Of a DNA stretch of 64,000 nt, positions 1-8,926 are shown piece after piece (positions within the stretch are counted from its first letter, which is position 1; each line of letters begins with the position of its first letter). Source of the stretch: Paraburkholderia sp. BCC1885 (lineage in GTDB: Bacteria > Pseudomonadota > Gammaproteobacteria > Burkholderiales > Burkholderiaceae); NCBI RefSeq assembly GCF_900996235.1, contig NZ_CAAJGM010000077.1:62001-126000 (forward strand), in the 5' to 3' direction. The translations under genes were made by a program, and so were the position numbers. The notes under the pieces are model-generated. The model searched no databases, was not told where the DNA came from, and saw only the letters and a list, made by a program, of their open reading frames with translations.

Positions 1-33
1 GCGGGCACACTTCTGAAGGTTTGCAATCGGACT

Positions 34-1566
34 ATGAATTCAGACGCTGCTTCCGTGCCGTTCCTGCAGGTTGTGGGTGTGCACAAGCGCTTTACCGGTG
101 TGCACGCGCTGCGCGGCGTGAGCCTGTCGTTCCAGCGCGGGCAGATCTATCACCTGCTCGGCGAAAACGGCTGCGGCAAGAGCACGCTGATCAAGATCAT
201 TTCCGGCGCGCAACCGCCCGATGAGGGCGAGCTCATCATCGAAGGCGTTTCGCATGCGCGGCTCACGGCGCTGGAATCGCTCTCGGCCGGCATCGAGACC
301 GTGTATCAGGATCTCTCCTTGCTGCCGAACATGAGCGTGGCCGAAAACGTCGCGCTGACTTCGGAGCTGGCCACGCACAATGGCCGCCTGACCCGTACCT
401 TCGACCGGCGCGCGCTCGCAAAGACCGCCGAGCGTGCGCTGGCCGCCGTCGGCTTACCGGGCGACACCGATTTCCAGGCGACGCTCGTCGAGCAACTGCC
501 GCTCGCCACCCGTCAACTCGTGGCAATCGCACGCGCCATTGCGAGCGAGGCGAGGTTCGTCATCATGGACGAGCCCACCACGTCGCTGACGCAAAAAGAA
601 GTCGACAATCTCATTGCAGTGCTAAGCAATCTGCGCGCGCAAGGCGTGACGGTGTTGTTCGTCAGCCATAAGCTGGACGAATGCTATGCGATCGGCGGCG
701 AAGTGATCGTACTGCGCGACGGTCAGACCATGGCGCAGGGGCCAATCACTAATTACACCAAGGCGCAGATCAGCGAATTGATGACGGGCCGCCATCTGTC
801 GAGCGAACGCTATCGTGAAGGCGGCTTCGGCGAAGAGGTGGTGCTCAATGTGAGCGGCCTTACGCGCACCGGCCAGTTCGAAGAGGTGTCATTTGCGCTG
901 CATCGCGGTGAAATTCTCGGCGTGACCGGGCTGCTCGATTCCGGACGCAATGAACTCGCGCGCGCGTTGGCGGGCGTGGCGCCCGCGCAGCATGGGGAGA
1001 TCGTGCTGGACGGCAGGCGCATCGTCTTGCATACGCCTTCGGACGCGAAGAATCACCGCATTGGCTATGTGCCGGAAGACCGCCTGAATGAAGGGCTATT
1101 TCTCGACAAATCGATTCGAGACAACGTCATCACCGCGATGATCTCGACCTTGCGCGACCGCTTCGGCCAGATCGACCGCAGCCGTGCGCAGCGCCTCGCC
1201 GTTGACACCGTGAAGGAGTTGCAGATCGCGACGCCCGATGTCGATAAGCCCGTGCAGTCGCTTTCAGGCGGCAACCAGCAGCGCGTGCTGATCGGCCGCT
1301 GGCTAGCCATCGATCCGCGCGTGCTGATCCTGCACGGCCCGACAGTGGGGGTGGACGTCGGCTCCAAGGACATCATCTACCGCATCATGCAGCGGCTTTC
1401 GCAGCGCGGCATCGGCATCATCCTGATCAGCGACGACTTGCCCGAACTGCTGCAGAACTGCGATCGCATTCTGATGATGAAAAAAGGCCGCGTCGCGAAT
1501 GAATATCAGGCCGACCAGTTGAAAGAAGCCGACCTATACCACGCGCTGCTGTCGGAAGCCGCATAG
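34..1566 (+). CDS. Sugar ABC importer, two-domain ATP-binding subunit (RbsA/XylG type)
   Basis: Reads as the 510-residue double ATPase that powers a ribose/xylose-type sugar importer at the inner face of the cytoplasmic membrane. The first domain has an intact Walker A (GENGCGKST, residues 43-51) and Walker B with MDEPTTS; its signature loop is degenerate (LPLATRQL). The second domain has a degenerate P-loop (GLLDSGRNEL) but an intact LSGGNQQR signature. This complementary asymmetry and the length (about 500) are normal for the family. The permease starts 24 bp downstream, so they form one operon whose binding protein probably lies left of the window. The substrate cannot be told from sequence; rhamnose- or AI-2-like systems also use this subunit type. 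Start ATG chosen; no strong ribosome site is visible. Confidence 0.9.
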   Translation: MNSDAASVPFLQVVGVHKRFTGVHALRGVSLSFQRGQIYHLLGENGCGKSTLIKIISGAQPPDEGELIIEGVSHARLTALESLSAGIETVYQDLSLLPNMSVAENVALTSELATHNGRLTRTFDRRALAKTAERALAAVGLPGDTDFQATLVEQLPLATRQLVAIARAIASEARFVIMDEPTTSLTQKEVDNLIAVLSNLRAQGVTVLFVSHKLDECYAIGGEVIVLRDGQTMAQGPITNYTKAQISELMTGRHLSSERYREGGFGEEVVLNVSGLTRTGQFEEVSFALHRGEILGVTGLLDSGRNELARALAGVAPAQHGEIVLDGRRIVLHTPSDAKNHRIGYVPEDRLNEGLFLDKSIRDNVITAMISTLRDRFGQIDRSRAQRLAVDTVKELQIATPDVDKPVQSLSGGNQQRVLIGRWLAIDPRVLILHGPTVGVDVGSKDIIYRIMQRLSQRGIGIILISDDLPELLQNCDRILMMKKGRVANEYQADQLKEADLYHALLSEAA

Positions 1567-1590
1567 AGTAAGCTGAAAGGACGTTACCGC

Positions 1591-2637
1591 ATGAACCCGC
1601 GCATCAATCAGACCATGACCACGCCAACCGTCATCGACGTCGCACCGCAGGTGAAGCCCTTGAGTTTGCGGGCCAAACTCGCTCGCCAACCCGAGTGGTT
1701 TACGTTCGGCTTGATTGTCGTGATGTGCCTGGTGGTCGGCGCGATCAATCCGCGCTTCTTCCAGCTGGCGACGTTGTTCGACATGCTGCACTCGGCCACC
1801 ACCGTGTCGCTGTTTGCGCTTGGCACGCTGGTCGTGCTGGCCTCGGGTGGCATCGACGTATCGTTCACGGCAATCGGCGCGCTGACGATGTACGGGATCA
1901 CCAAGGCCGTGTTCGCGTGGTGGCCCGACGAGCCGTTCGCGTTGATCCTGATTACCGGCGCAGTTGGCGGCATTTTGCTCGGCCTGATCAACGGCGCGCT
2001 GGTGTATCGGCTAAAAGCGCCTTCGCTGATTGTGACGATCGGCACGCAATATCTGTATCGCGGCATCCTGCTGACTTTTATCGGCACGACGTTCTTCATG
2101 AACATTCCGCACAGCATGGATCGGTTCGGCCGCATTCCGCTGTTCTTCTATCAAACTGCGGACGGCCTGCGTGCCGTGCTGCCGGTCTCCGTGCTGGCGC
2201 TGGTGCTGGCGGCGGTGGTGACGTAGTGGCTGCTGAATCGCACCATGATGGGACGCGGCGTGTATGCGATGGGCGGTAGTCTCGCGATTGCCGAGCGCCT
2301 GGGTTACAACCTGCGCGCGATTCACCTGTTTGTATTTGGCTATACGGGCATGCTGGCAGGCATCGCCGGGATTCTGCACGTCTCCAATAACCGCCTTGCC
2401 AACCCGTTCGATCTGGTCGGTTCGGAACTGGACGTGATCGCCGCCGTGATTCTTGGCGGCGCGCGCATTACCGGCGGCACCGGCACCGTAGTCGGCACGC
2501 TGCTGGGCGTGGTGCTCGTCACGCTGATCAACAACGTGCTTATCCTCGTGGGGGTGCCGAGCACCTGGCAAAAGGTGATCATCGGCGCCTTTATCCTGCT
2601 GGCCGGCACGCTGTTCGCTTTGCAGCGCAAGGCGTGA
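1591..2637 (+). pseudogene. Sugar ABC importer permease (RbsC type) interrupted by an in-frame TAG
   Basis: A permease of the branched-chain/ribose type, which would form the membrane channel for the ATPase encoded just upstream. Reading frame 1 is open from ATG 1591 to TAA-less end at 2637 (TGA) except for a TAG at 2224-2226, codon 212. Before the stop the protein has the expected hydrophobic helices and family motifs (LASGGIDVS near residue 88, SLIVTIGTQYLYRG); after it the frame continues with WLLNRTMMGRGVYAMGG, the conserved cytoplasmic loop, and ends with the usual ILGGARITGGTGT segment. Without the stop it would be about 348 residues, the normal size. Upstream AAGGACG is a plausible ribosome site. 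Either a recent nonsense mutation, a sequencing error, or (less likely) readthrough. Confidence 0.85.
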
Positions 2638-2656
2638 ATTCAGGCACTGCCAGAAA

Positions 2657-3013
2657 TTACAGCGCGTATTGCAAAGCCAGATCGAAACCGAGCACGACGA
2701 ACGAACAACCGATGCCTGCCAGCACATTCGCGACCCGATGTTCGAAGTCAGGATGTCTGGTGATGCCCGCGCACGCGAGGAATACGATCTCAACGAGAAA
2801 CTGAAGGGCGACGAACGTCAGCATGAGCAGAAATTCGTAGCCCATGTACCTGAAGTTCGAGAAGTTCATGCCGTAGTCGAAAATCCAGTGCCCGACCCGC
2901 CAGACCTCGTAAGCGAGCAACAGAATCGGGAACAGGTAGCTGGTCACATAGGTAGGCACTGTTGCGTGACGCAGTTCGAGGTGGAAATGATGAGCCTGAT
3001 GAGCGGTTTGCAT
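2657..3013 (-). CDS. Small integral membrane protein, unknown function
   Basis: Predicted 118-residue protein starting MQTAHQAHHF. A GGAGGAG ribosome site sits directly upstream of ATG 3013, which is why this start is preferred over a longer frame to 3076. It has a His-rich N-terminus followed by about three to four hydrophobic helices (TYVTSYLFPILLLAY, FLLMLTFVALQFLVEIVFL, VLAGIGCSFVVLGFDLAL). It converges on the broken permease with 19 bp between them. I do not recognise the family. The hydrophobic pattern and ribosome site support it as real. Confidence 0.7.
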   Translation of the reverse strand: MQTAHQAHHFHLELRHATVPTYVTSYLFPILLLAYEVWRVGHWIFDYGMNFSNFRYMGYEFLLMLTFVALQFLVEIVFLACAGITRHPDFEHRVANVLAGIGCSFVVLGFDLALQYAL

Positions 3014-3258
3014 GTCTCCTCCGTTTACGTGTCCTGCACGTCCGTGTGAAATCAATGCTACTCGTTTGACTGCCAATTCGCACTAGAGTGCGATTCGCAG
3101 TTCGAGTGCCTCAAGCGGCATTCCTGCTAAAGCCTGCTAAAGCGTGGTCATTTTTTCTTAAGCGAGATTGGACCGGTAAATTTGACGCGCCCTTACTTAA
3201 CGCCGCTTAATGTCTCCTTCGAGCAACACTCATACCTGGTGTATTCACCTGGCATAGC

Positions 3259-4539
3259 TTAAGAAGCGGCCGCCGGGTGCTCTTCTTCGTGTCCTAAGGA
3301 GCTTACGCGGGCGAGCTCGGGAAAGAGCTTCATCCATAGCAGCGCGACGGCGATTGTCGCCACGCCACCTATCAGAACCGCTGGCTGTGCGCCCCACCAT
3401 CCGGCGGTTACACCCGACTCGAATTCGCCAAGCTGATTCGACGAGCCGATAAACAGTGCGTTGACCGCGCTGACACGGCCTAGCATATCTTCAGGCGTCC
3501 GTAACTGCACGAGCGAGAGACGTACTACGACACTGATCACATCCGACGCGCCGAGCACCGCGAGCGCGAGCAGCGAGACCAGGATGTTATGCGAGAGTCC
3601 GAACACGACGGTCGCCGCACCGAACGCGATGACGCCGCCGAACATGGCCGCGCCCGGCCGCTTGCGCAGCGGAAAATGCGCAAGCCAGATTGTGCCGCTG
3701 AGCGCGCCGACCGCCGACGCCGAACGCAGCAGGCCGAGCCCCAACGGCCCCGCGTGCAGGATGTCGCGCGCAAACACGGGCAGCAGGGCGGTCGCCCCGC
3801 CGAACAGGACGGCAAACAGATCGAGCGACAGCGCGCCCAGAATGACCGGCTGTTTGCGGATAAAAGCGATGCCCGAGAAGACCGAATTCAATGTGACCGG
3901 CGCGCGGGCGGCAGGCTTCGCCTGTAGTGGAATACCCCATACCAGCGCCGCCGCTGACGCAAACGCGAGCGCGCAGACTATGTACGCCGGAGCTGGCCCC
4001 ACGCCGTAAAGCAGGCCGCCCAGCGCGGGGCCGACGATCTGCGCGGTCTGGCCGGCCGAGGTCACCCATGCGGTGGCATGCGGCAAGTGGCTGCGCGGCA
4101 CCACGCCGGGCAGCAATGACGACACGGCGGGCGATTCGAATGCGCGCGCCGCGCCGACGCAGGCGGCCAGCCCGTAGATGACGGGAGCGCTCAGCCAGCC
4201 GCCGAAGGTGCCCCACGCGAACGCCAACGCAGCGACGGCTTCGATGCTTTGACAGACGGCGGCGATGCGGCGTCGGTCGTAACGATCCGCGATCTGGCCG
4301 ACCACGAGCGTTAGCACGAACATCGGTAGAAATTGCGCGAGGCCAAGCAGACCAAGGGCAAAGGCGCTGTGCGTAATCCCGTAGATGTGCCAGCCCATTG
4401 CGACCGCCAGCATCTGGAAGGAAAGGGAAGAAAGTACCCGCGTGCACCAGAAGCGCTGGAACGGCTTGCTACGCGGCAAGCTGAGCGGCATATCGGCGGC
4501 GAGAGCCTCGTCGGGCGGGTCGGCGGGAGATGGGGTCAT
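3259..4539 (-). CDS. MFS transporter, EntS/DHA3-like exporter
   Basis: A 426-residue major facilitator protein with about twelve hydrophobic segments and the DHA-type loop motif after helix 2 (GQIADRYDRRR, near residues 81-91). Overall pattern (FQRFWCTRVLSSLSFQM at the N-terminus, long central loop near residue 210) matches the EntS-like MFS_3 group, which exports siderophores or small drugs from the cytoplasm. No siderophore genes are nearby, so the substrate is unknown. It stands alone, divergent from the acyltransferase gene at 4844 with a 304-bp shared upstream region. Confidence 0.85.
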   Translation of the reverse strand: MTPSPADPPDEALAADMPLSLPRSKPFQRFWCTRVLSSLSFQMLAVAMGWHIYGITHSAFALGLLGLAQFLPMFVLTLVVGQIADRYDRRRIAAVCQSIEAVAALAFAWGTFGGWLSAPVIYGLAACVGAARAFESPAVSSLLPGVVPRSHLPHATAWVTSAGQTAQIVGPALGGLLYGVGPAPAYIVCALAFASAAALVWGIPLQAKPAARAPVTLNSVFSGIAFIRKQPVILGALSLDLFAVLFGGATALLPVFARDILHAGPLGLGLLRSASAVGALSGTIWLAHFPLRKRPGAAMFGGVIAFGAATVVFGLSHNILVSLLALAVLGASDVISVVVRLSLVQLRTPEDMLGRVSAVNALFIGSSNQLGEFESGVTAGWWGAQPAVLIGGVATIAVALLWMKLFPELARVSSLGHEEEHPAAAS

Positions 4540-4843
4540 GGGAATTCGCGTGGCGCTTCAGTCAGCCGCTGCACTGTTAAAGGGCGCAAGTTTAGTGCAA
4601 GTCGAACCTTCGCGTTTGCGAGGGGCTTCAATGTTGGCGAGCGCACCGACTTCAGGCCATTCCGTGCCTGCGATCTGAATTGATTGGCGTCCTTACTAAT
4701 CCGATAGTTTTTTAGAAATATTAGGTAGGACTCACCCGGCTATTTGAGTTCGTGAGAGGCTAGATTCGTCGTACTAAGTACGGATTGGTTGCGTACCCGG
4801 TGCGATCGTTCCTTTTCTCTCACTAGCCAACTGGGGTTATAAA
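4540..4843. promoter_or_regulatory. Divergent promoter region with a 13-bp palindrome (4770-4782)
   Basis: This 304-bp non-coding stretch separates the MFS gene from the N-acyl amino acid synthase-like gene. It is visibly AT-richer than its surroundings around 4690-4740. At 4770-4782 is the perfect palindrome CGTACT-A-AGTACG, 61 bp upstream of the ATG at 4844, a usual distance for an operator. No protein is known to bind it here; calling it an operator is inference. Confidence 0.4.
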
Positions 4844-5620
4844 ATGGATCGCCCAAATCCTTCAGCATTCGCTTCCGAACTCCATCACGAACACGCCGCC
4901 CACCCGGAGATCGCAGAGACGATTCCACTCAGGAAAACCGAAAGACTGCCGTTTACTATCCGTATAGTCGCGGACGACGCGTCCCTTCAAAAAGCTGTCA
5001 TGATGCGTCAAATAGCCTACGGCCGGCATTTGCCGGAGTTTGCTAACAAAATGACCGTCGAGAGCGGCGATTACGAGCCTGGAACGGTCGTGCTATTGGC
5101 TCAATCGAAGCTGGATGGCGGACCGCTCGGCACCATGCGGATTCAGACCAACGAATTCGCGCCGCTCGCCGTCGAGCAGTCGGTGCGCCTGCCGGACTGG
5201 CTGCAGGGCACGCGCATGGCGGAAGCCACGCGTTTGGGCGTGGCCGGCGGGGCGATTGGACGGATGGTAAAGATCGGCCTGTGCAAGGCGCTGTATCTGT
5301 ATTGCGAGCAACAGCGGGTTGACTGGATGGTGATAACCGCGCGTTCGCCGCTGGATCGCGAGTATGAAGCCATGCTGTTCAACGACGTGTTCGCCGCCCG
5401 CGAGTTCCTGCCGATGGCGCATGTGGGCGGTCTGCCACACCGGGTGATGGCCAAGCCGGTGGCGGTGGCGCGCGAGCGTTGGGCGGCGGCGGGACATCCG
5501 CTGTACCGGTTCATGATTCATACCCATCACCCCGACATTGATTTGTCGGCCGCGGATTTATCTTTTGGACCGGAAACTGTAGGATGCCTGGAAGCATCGC
5601 ATGTTGGATACGGCAGGTAA
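4844..5620 (+). CDS. N-acyl amino acid synthase-like acyltransferase (FeeM/GNAT fold)
   Basis: A 258-residue protein whose core (RIVADDASLQKAVMMRQIAYG near residue 40, then LAQSKLDGGPLGTMRI, EATRLGV near residue 125, and LYLYCEQQRVDWMVITARSP) matches the autoinducer-synthase-like acyltransferase fold of FeeM, which joins a fatty acyl chain from acyl-ACP to an amino acid. The EATRLGV strand/helix and the Tyr-rich helix are the recognised hallmarks. No ACP gene is adjacent. The gene is followed after 122 bp by a large GGDEF/EAL protein on the same strand, so the two may be co-expressed. Product and acyl length are unknown. The weak GGGG upstream of ATG 4844 supports the start. Confidence 0.75.
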   Translation: MDRPNPSAFASELHHEHAAHPEIAETIPLRKTERLPFTIRIVADDASLQKAVMMRQIAYGRHLPEFANKMTVESGDYEPGTVVLLAQSKLDGGPLGTMRIQTNEFAPLAVEQSVRLPDWLQGTRMAEATRLGVAGGAIGRMVKIGLCKALYLYCEQQRVDWMVITARSPLDREYEAMLFNDVFAAREFLPMAHVGGLPHRVMAKPVAVARERWAAAGHPLYRFMIHTHHPDIDLSAADLSFGPETVGCLEASHVGYGR

Positions 5621-5742
5621 AACAACGGTACGGCCGACCACCTATCGTGTAACGCTGTTGTCTTTAAAGCGGCGATGGCGGAGTTTCGAGGCTCCGCCAT
5701 CGCCTACGCCTGGGGGCTTGCCGCATAAGGGGGATTCCTGGT

Positions 5743-8727
5743 ATGGAGTCGGCGACGTTCTTTTCGCGGTCGAGATATTTGCGCGCGGGGTCATTCATCG
5801 ACTGGCTTCTGTACGCATTCGCCGTCTACGTCGTACCGTCGCTCATTGTGATGGCGACGATTGCCACATTGCTTTGGGCACCCAAACAATTTCAGTCGGC
5901 GGGCGCGGTTACGCTCGCCCTGCATGTCATTCCGGATAAAAGCGCGTCGCTTACGCCAGCCGAGGCGCTGGCCGCGCTAAAGGCTTTGCAGCCGGCGCCT
6001 GTCACGAAGCGCTACAGCACGCAGCTCGCCGAATCTCCCTTCTGGTTCCTGTTCGAGGTGCCAAAGGCAAACCCGGGTCATCAGGGCGTAATCGAATTTC
6101 CCTCGCGCCATGCGCAAACTTTGGCTTGCTGGAATGCTGCGACGCTGGCCCCGCTCGGTGACGCCGACCGCTACCACACCAGCGGCAAACTCACCCCGGT
6201 CAAGGCCGGTTTTGCTTTACCGCTCGACACGGCCGGCCCCGCCGCAGGCCTTGCATCGATACTCTGCCGCGCCACGTTTTCGGGGCCCGCGTACCTGAAT
6301 GTACTTGCCTGGGATACCGAAGCACTCAGCAACTCCGCACTCGAGTTCCAGGAGAACTCCGCGCTGATCGCCGGTGGGCTGGTGACGCTCGCCATCTTCG
6401 TGTTCGTGACGGCGCTCATCAATCGTGAGCTTACCTACGTGATTTTCGCCGCGTGGCTGGTCGGCAATCTGCGGCTCTGCGCCAATGCGATGGGCTGGGA
6501 TATGGAATGGATTGGCCGCATCATTCCACCCGGGCACATGCCTGCGCTGCGCCAGTACACGTTTGCGGTGTACTACCTGCTGACGGGCGCACTGTTCAAT
6601 CAGCTGTTCCGGCGTGAACTGAAGGTAGTGGGGTATCGCTGGATGCTGCGCGCGGTACTGTACGACGGCTTGTTGCTGCTGATCGCCGCGGCCGTGCTGC
6701 CCTACGCGAAGTTCATCCCGGTGATGTGGACGTTTAGCTGCATCGGCATGGGCGTACTGGTTTTTCTGCTGGTGCGGCTCGTCAGGATGACCCGTTCGCG
6801 CACCGTGCTGTGGTACGTGGCGTCGATGGCCGTGGTGCTGTTTGCGATCTTCTCCGAAGTGCTGGGCGCGGCATTCGGCGTCAAGCTGCTGTTCGGCGGC
6901 GTGAATCCGGTCATTGCGGCGCTCTCGTCGAGCATGATGGCCGCCTTTGCCATTGCCGAGCAGATGCGCGCCGAGCGCGAACGCCGCCGCCGCATGCAAA
7001 CGGAGCTGCGCAATACCTATGACGTCACGCCGATCGGCTTGTTTACGCTCGACGAGCAGGGCCGTTTCGTTCGAGCCAACCCCGCGTTGCGTTCGATGCT
7101 CGATCTGAGCAAGACCGAATACAAGGTCCGCTTGTGGAAGGATTATTTCGAGCCTGGCGCGTGGGGTTCATTGCAGGCATTGGCGCAAAAAGGCAGCGAG
7201 GGCGAACTGGAACTCGGCGGTTCCGTCGAGTGCGGCACGGGCGAGCGGCGCTATTCGCTCAAGGCGACGCACTCGAACGGCTGTATCGAAGGCTCGCTGC
7301 AGGACGTGACGGAGCGCGCGCGCGCCATCGAACGGCTGCATTTTCTGGCGGATCACGATTCGCTGACCGGTTCGCTGAATCGTCGTGGTGTGGAGCGCGC
7401 GATTGCCGCGCAAAGCGAAGAACATACGCCATGGGCGCTTGCCTATATCGACCTTGACCGCTTCAAGCTCGTCAACGATCTGTTCGGCCATCGCGCCGGC
7501 GACGAAGTGCTCAAGCAGGTTGCGGCGCGCGCCCGCACGCTGTTTCGGCCGGAATACGCGGTGGGGCGTATCGGCGGCGATGAGTTCGTCTGCGTGATGA
7601 GCGACACCACCATCGACGAGGCGATTGCGCGCTGCCGCGAACTCGTCACCTTGCTGAGTGCTGCGCCGTATCAGGTCGGCAATTGTGCGTTTCAGGTGAA
7701 GGCGTCGATTGGTCTTGTGGAGTGCTCGCATGGCGTGCGGGTGCAGGACGCGCTTTCGAATGCGGATGGCGCGTGCCGCGAAGCGAAGGGCGCCGCGCAC
7801 GGACATCTGGTCACGTATCACAAGGGTGCGGCGGCGTTCGAAGAGCGGGCCAAAGAACTCATGCTGGTCGAGACGCTGGGTCAAAACCGCTTGCCTGGCG
7901 GGCTTTTTCTCGTGATGCAGCCCATCATGTCGCTGGCAGCGCCAACCAGTTCGCTCGATTTCGAAGTATTGCTGCGCTGGCGCGCGCCGGACGGTTCGAT
8001 ATTGCCCGCGGGCAAGGTGATCGTGGCAGCGGAGGAGTCAGGCAACATCGCCGGCATCGACAGATGGGTGCTAGGCACGGTGCTCGAATGGATCGAGACG
8101 AACCGGCATGCATTGTCGAAGACACGTTTTGTGTGCGTCAACCTGAGTGGCGGCTCGCTTAACGACGAGCAGTTCATGGAAGACATCTTCGCGTTGTTTG
8201 CGCGCCATCGCTCGATCATCCGTTACCTGTGCCTGGAAATTACCGAGAGCGTCGCGCTGCACGATCTGGAGAACACGCAACGCTTTATTGCCCGCGTTCA
8301 CGATATGGGCGGCAAGATCGCGCTCGACGACTTCGGCGCGGGCTATACCTCGTTCAAGTATCTGAAGGATTTGTCGGCCGATGCGCTGAAGATCGACGGC
8401 GAGTTCATTCGCACGATGTGCGAGCATCCGGCCGACACGGCGATCGTCGAGGCGATCGTTGCACTGGCGCGCAATCTCGGCATGCGCAGCATTGCCGAAT
8501 GGGTCGAGGATGCGAATACGCTGCGAGCCCTCAAGGAAATCGGCGTGGACTATGTGCAAGGCTTCGTAGTTGCGAGGCCGCAAGAATGTTCGGCGATTCT
8601 GATGGCCGGCTCGGCCGCCAGTTTTATCAGCGATCCGGCTACGCAATGCTTTGTGGATAGCCTCGTTCAGCCCGTAGCGGATCTGGAAGATGTCTGCGAG
8701 ATGCGGGTGCGGGCGGATTTGCATTGA
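5743..8727 (+). CDS. Membrane 7TM-PAS-GGDEF-EAL c-di-GMP signalling protein
   Basis: A 994-residue inner-membrane protein. An N-terminal membrane helix (about 20-48) and a periplasmic region of about 150 residues are followed by seven hydrophobic segments (about 205-400), a PAS domain (about 415-530), GGDEF domain and EAL domain. GGDEF is exact at residues 611-615, so cyclase activity is possible; the inhibitory RxxD site is absent (RPEY at 602-605). The EAL motif is EVL (741-743), but LEITES, DDFGAG (862-867) and ALKIDG are kept, so phosphodiesterase activity is also plausible. The architecture resembles 7TMR-DISM receptors that sense a periplasmic ligand. Its neighbour, an acyl amino acid synthase, suggests but does not prove a signal. 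Confidence 0.9.
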   Translation: MESATFFSRSRYLRAGSFIDWLLYAFAVYVVPSLIVMATIATLLWAPKQFQSAGAVTLALHVIPDKSASLTPAEALAALKALQPAPVTKRYSTQLAESPFWFLFEVPKANPGHQGVIEFPSRHAQTLACWNAATLAPLGDADRYHTSGKLTPVKAGFALPLDTAGPAAGLASILCRATFSGPAYLNVLAWDTEALSNSALEFQENSALIAGGLVTLAIFVFVTALINRELTYVIFAAWLVGNLRLCANAMGWDMEWIGRIIPPGHMPALRQYTFAVYYLLTGALFNQLFRRELKVVGYRWMLRAVLYDGLLLLIAAAVLPYAKFIPVMWTFSCIGMGVLVFLLVRLVRMTRSRTVLWYVASMAVVLFAIFSEVLGAAFGVKLLFGGVNPVIAALSSSMMAAFAIAEQMRAERERRRRMQTELRNTYDVTPIGLFTLDEQGRFVRANPALRSMLDLSKTEYKVRLWKDYFEPGAWGSLQALAQKGSEGELELGGSVECGTGERRYSLKATHSNGCIEGSLQDVTERARAIERLHFLADHDSLTGSLNRRGVERAIAAQSEEHTPWALAYIDLDRFKLVNDLFGHRAGDEVLKQVAARARTLFRPEYAVGRIGGDEFVCVMSDTTIDEAIARCRELVTLLSAAPYQVGNCAFQVKASIGLVECSHGVRVQDALSNADGACREAKGAAHGHLVTYHKGAAAFEERAKELMLVETLGQNRLPGGLFLVMQPIMSLAAPTSSLDFEVLLRWRAPDGSILPAGKVIVAAEESGNIAGIDRWVLGTVLEWIETNRHALSKTRFVCVNLSGGSLNDEQFMEDIFALFARHRSIIRYLCLEITESVALHDLENTQRFIARVHDMGGKIALDDFGAGYTSFKYLKDLSADALKIDGEFIRTMCEHPADTAIVEAIVALARNLGMRSIAEWVEDANTLRALKEIGVDYVQGFVVARPQECSAILMAGSAASFISDPATQCFVDSLVQPVADLEDVCEMRVRADLH

Positions 8728-8855
8728 GTTCTCTCGCTACGCTAGCGGGTCGAGCAACTGCATGAGAAGACTGCGCGACGTTACGGCGCGAACGGGTGGA
8801 GGGGCAGTTGATGGTCCGCAAAGACTCGATCTACTGGCGCGTTTGACGCGCTCCG

Positions 8856-8882
8856 CCGGTTAGGCGCATGATGCGCAACCGG
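8856..8882 (+). promoter_or_regulatory. Nested inverted repeat upstream of the head-GIN gene
   Basis: CCGGTT at 8856-8861 and AACCGG at 8877-8882 enclose GCGCAT-G-ATGCGC (8864-8876). It lies 45 bp before the ATG at 8927, so it could be a 5' leader hairpin, an operator, or the terminator of the preceding GGDEF/EAL gene (no T-run follows). Function is not decided by the sequence. Confidence 0.3.
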
Positions 8883-8926
8883 AGCGGCGACAAGCACGCT
8901 CGCCATAATAAGGAGTCTGAAAGACG

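Noticed and set aside
2245..2637. Separate 130-residue gene after the amber codon
   Set aside because: It begins inside a conserved permease loop in the same frame as the upstream part, so it is the second half of the interrupted permease rather than an independent gene.
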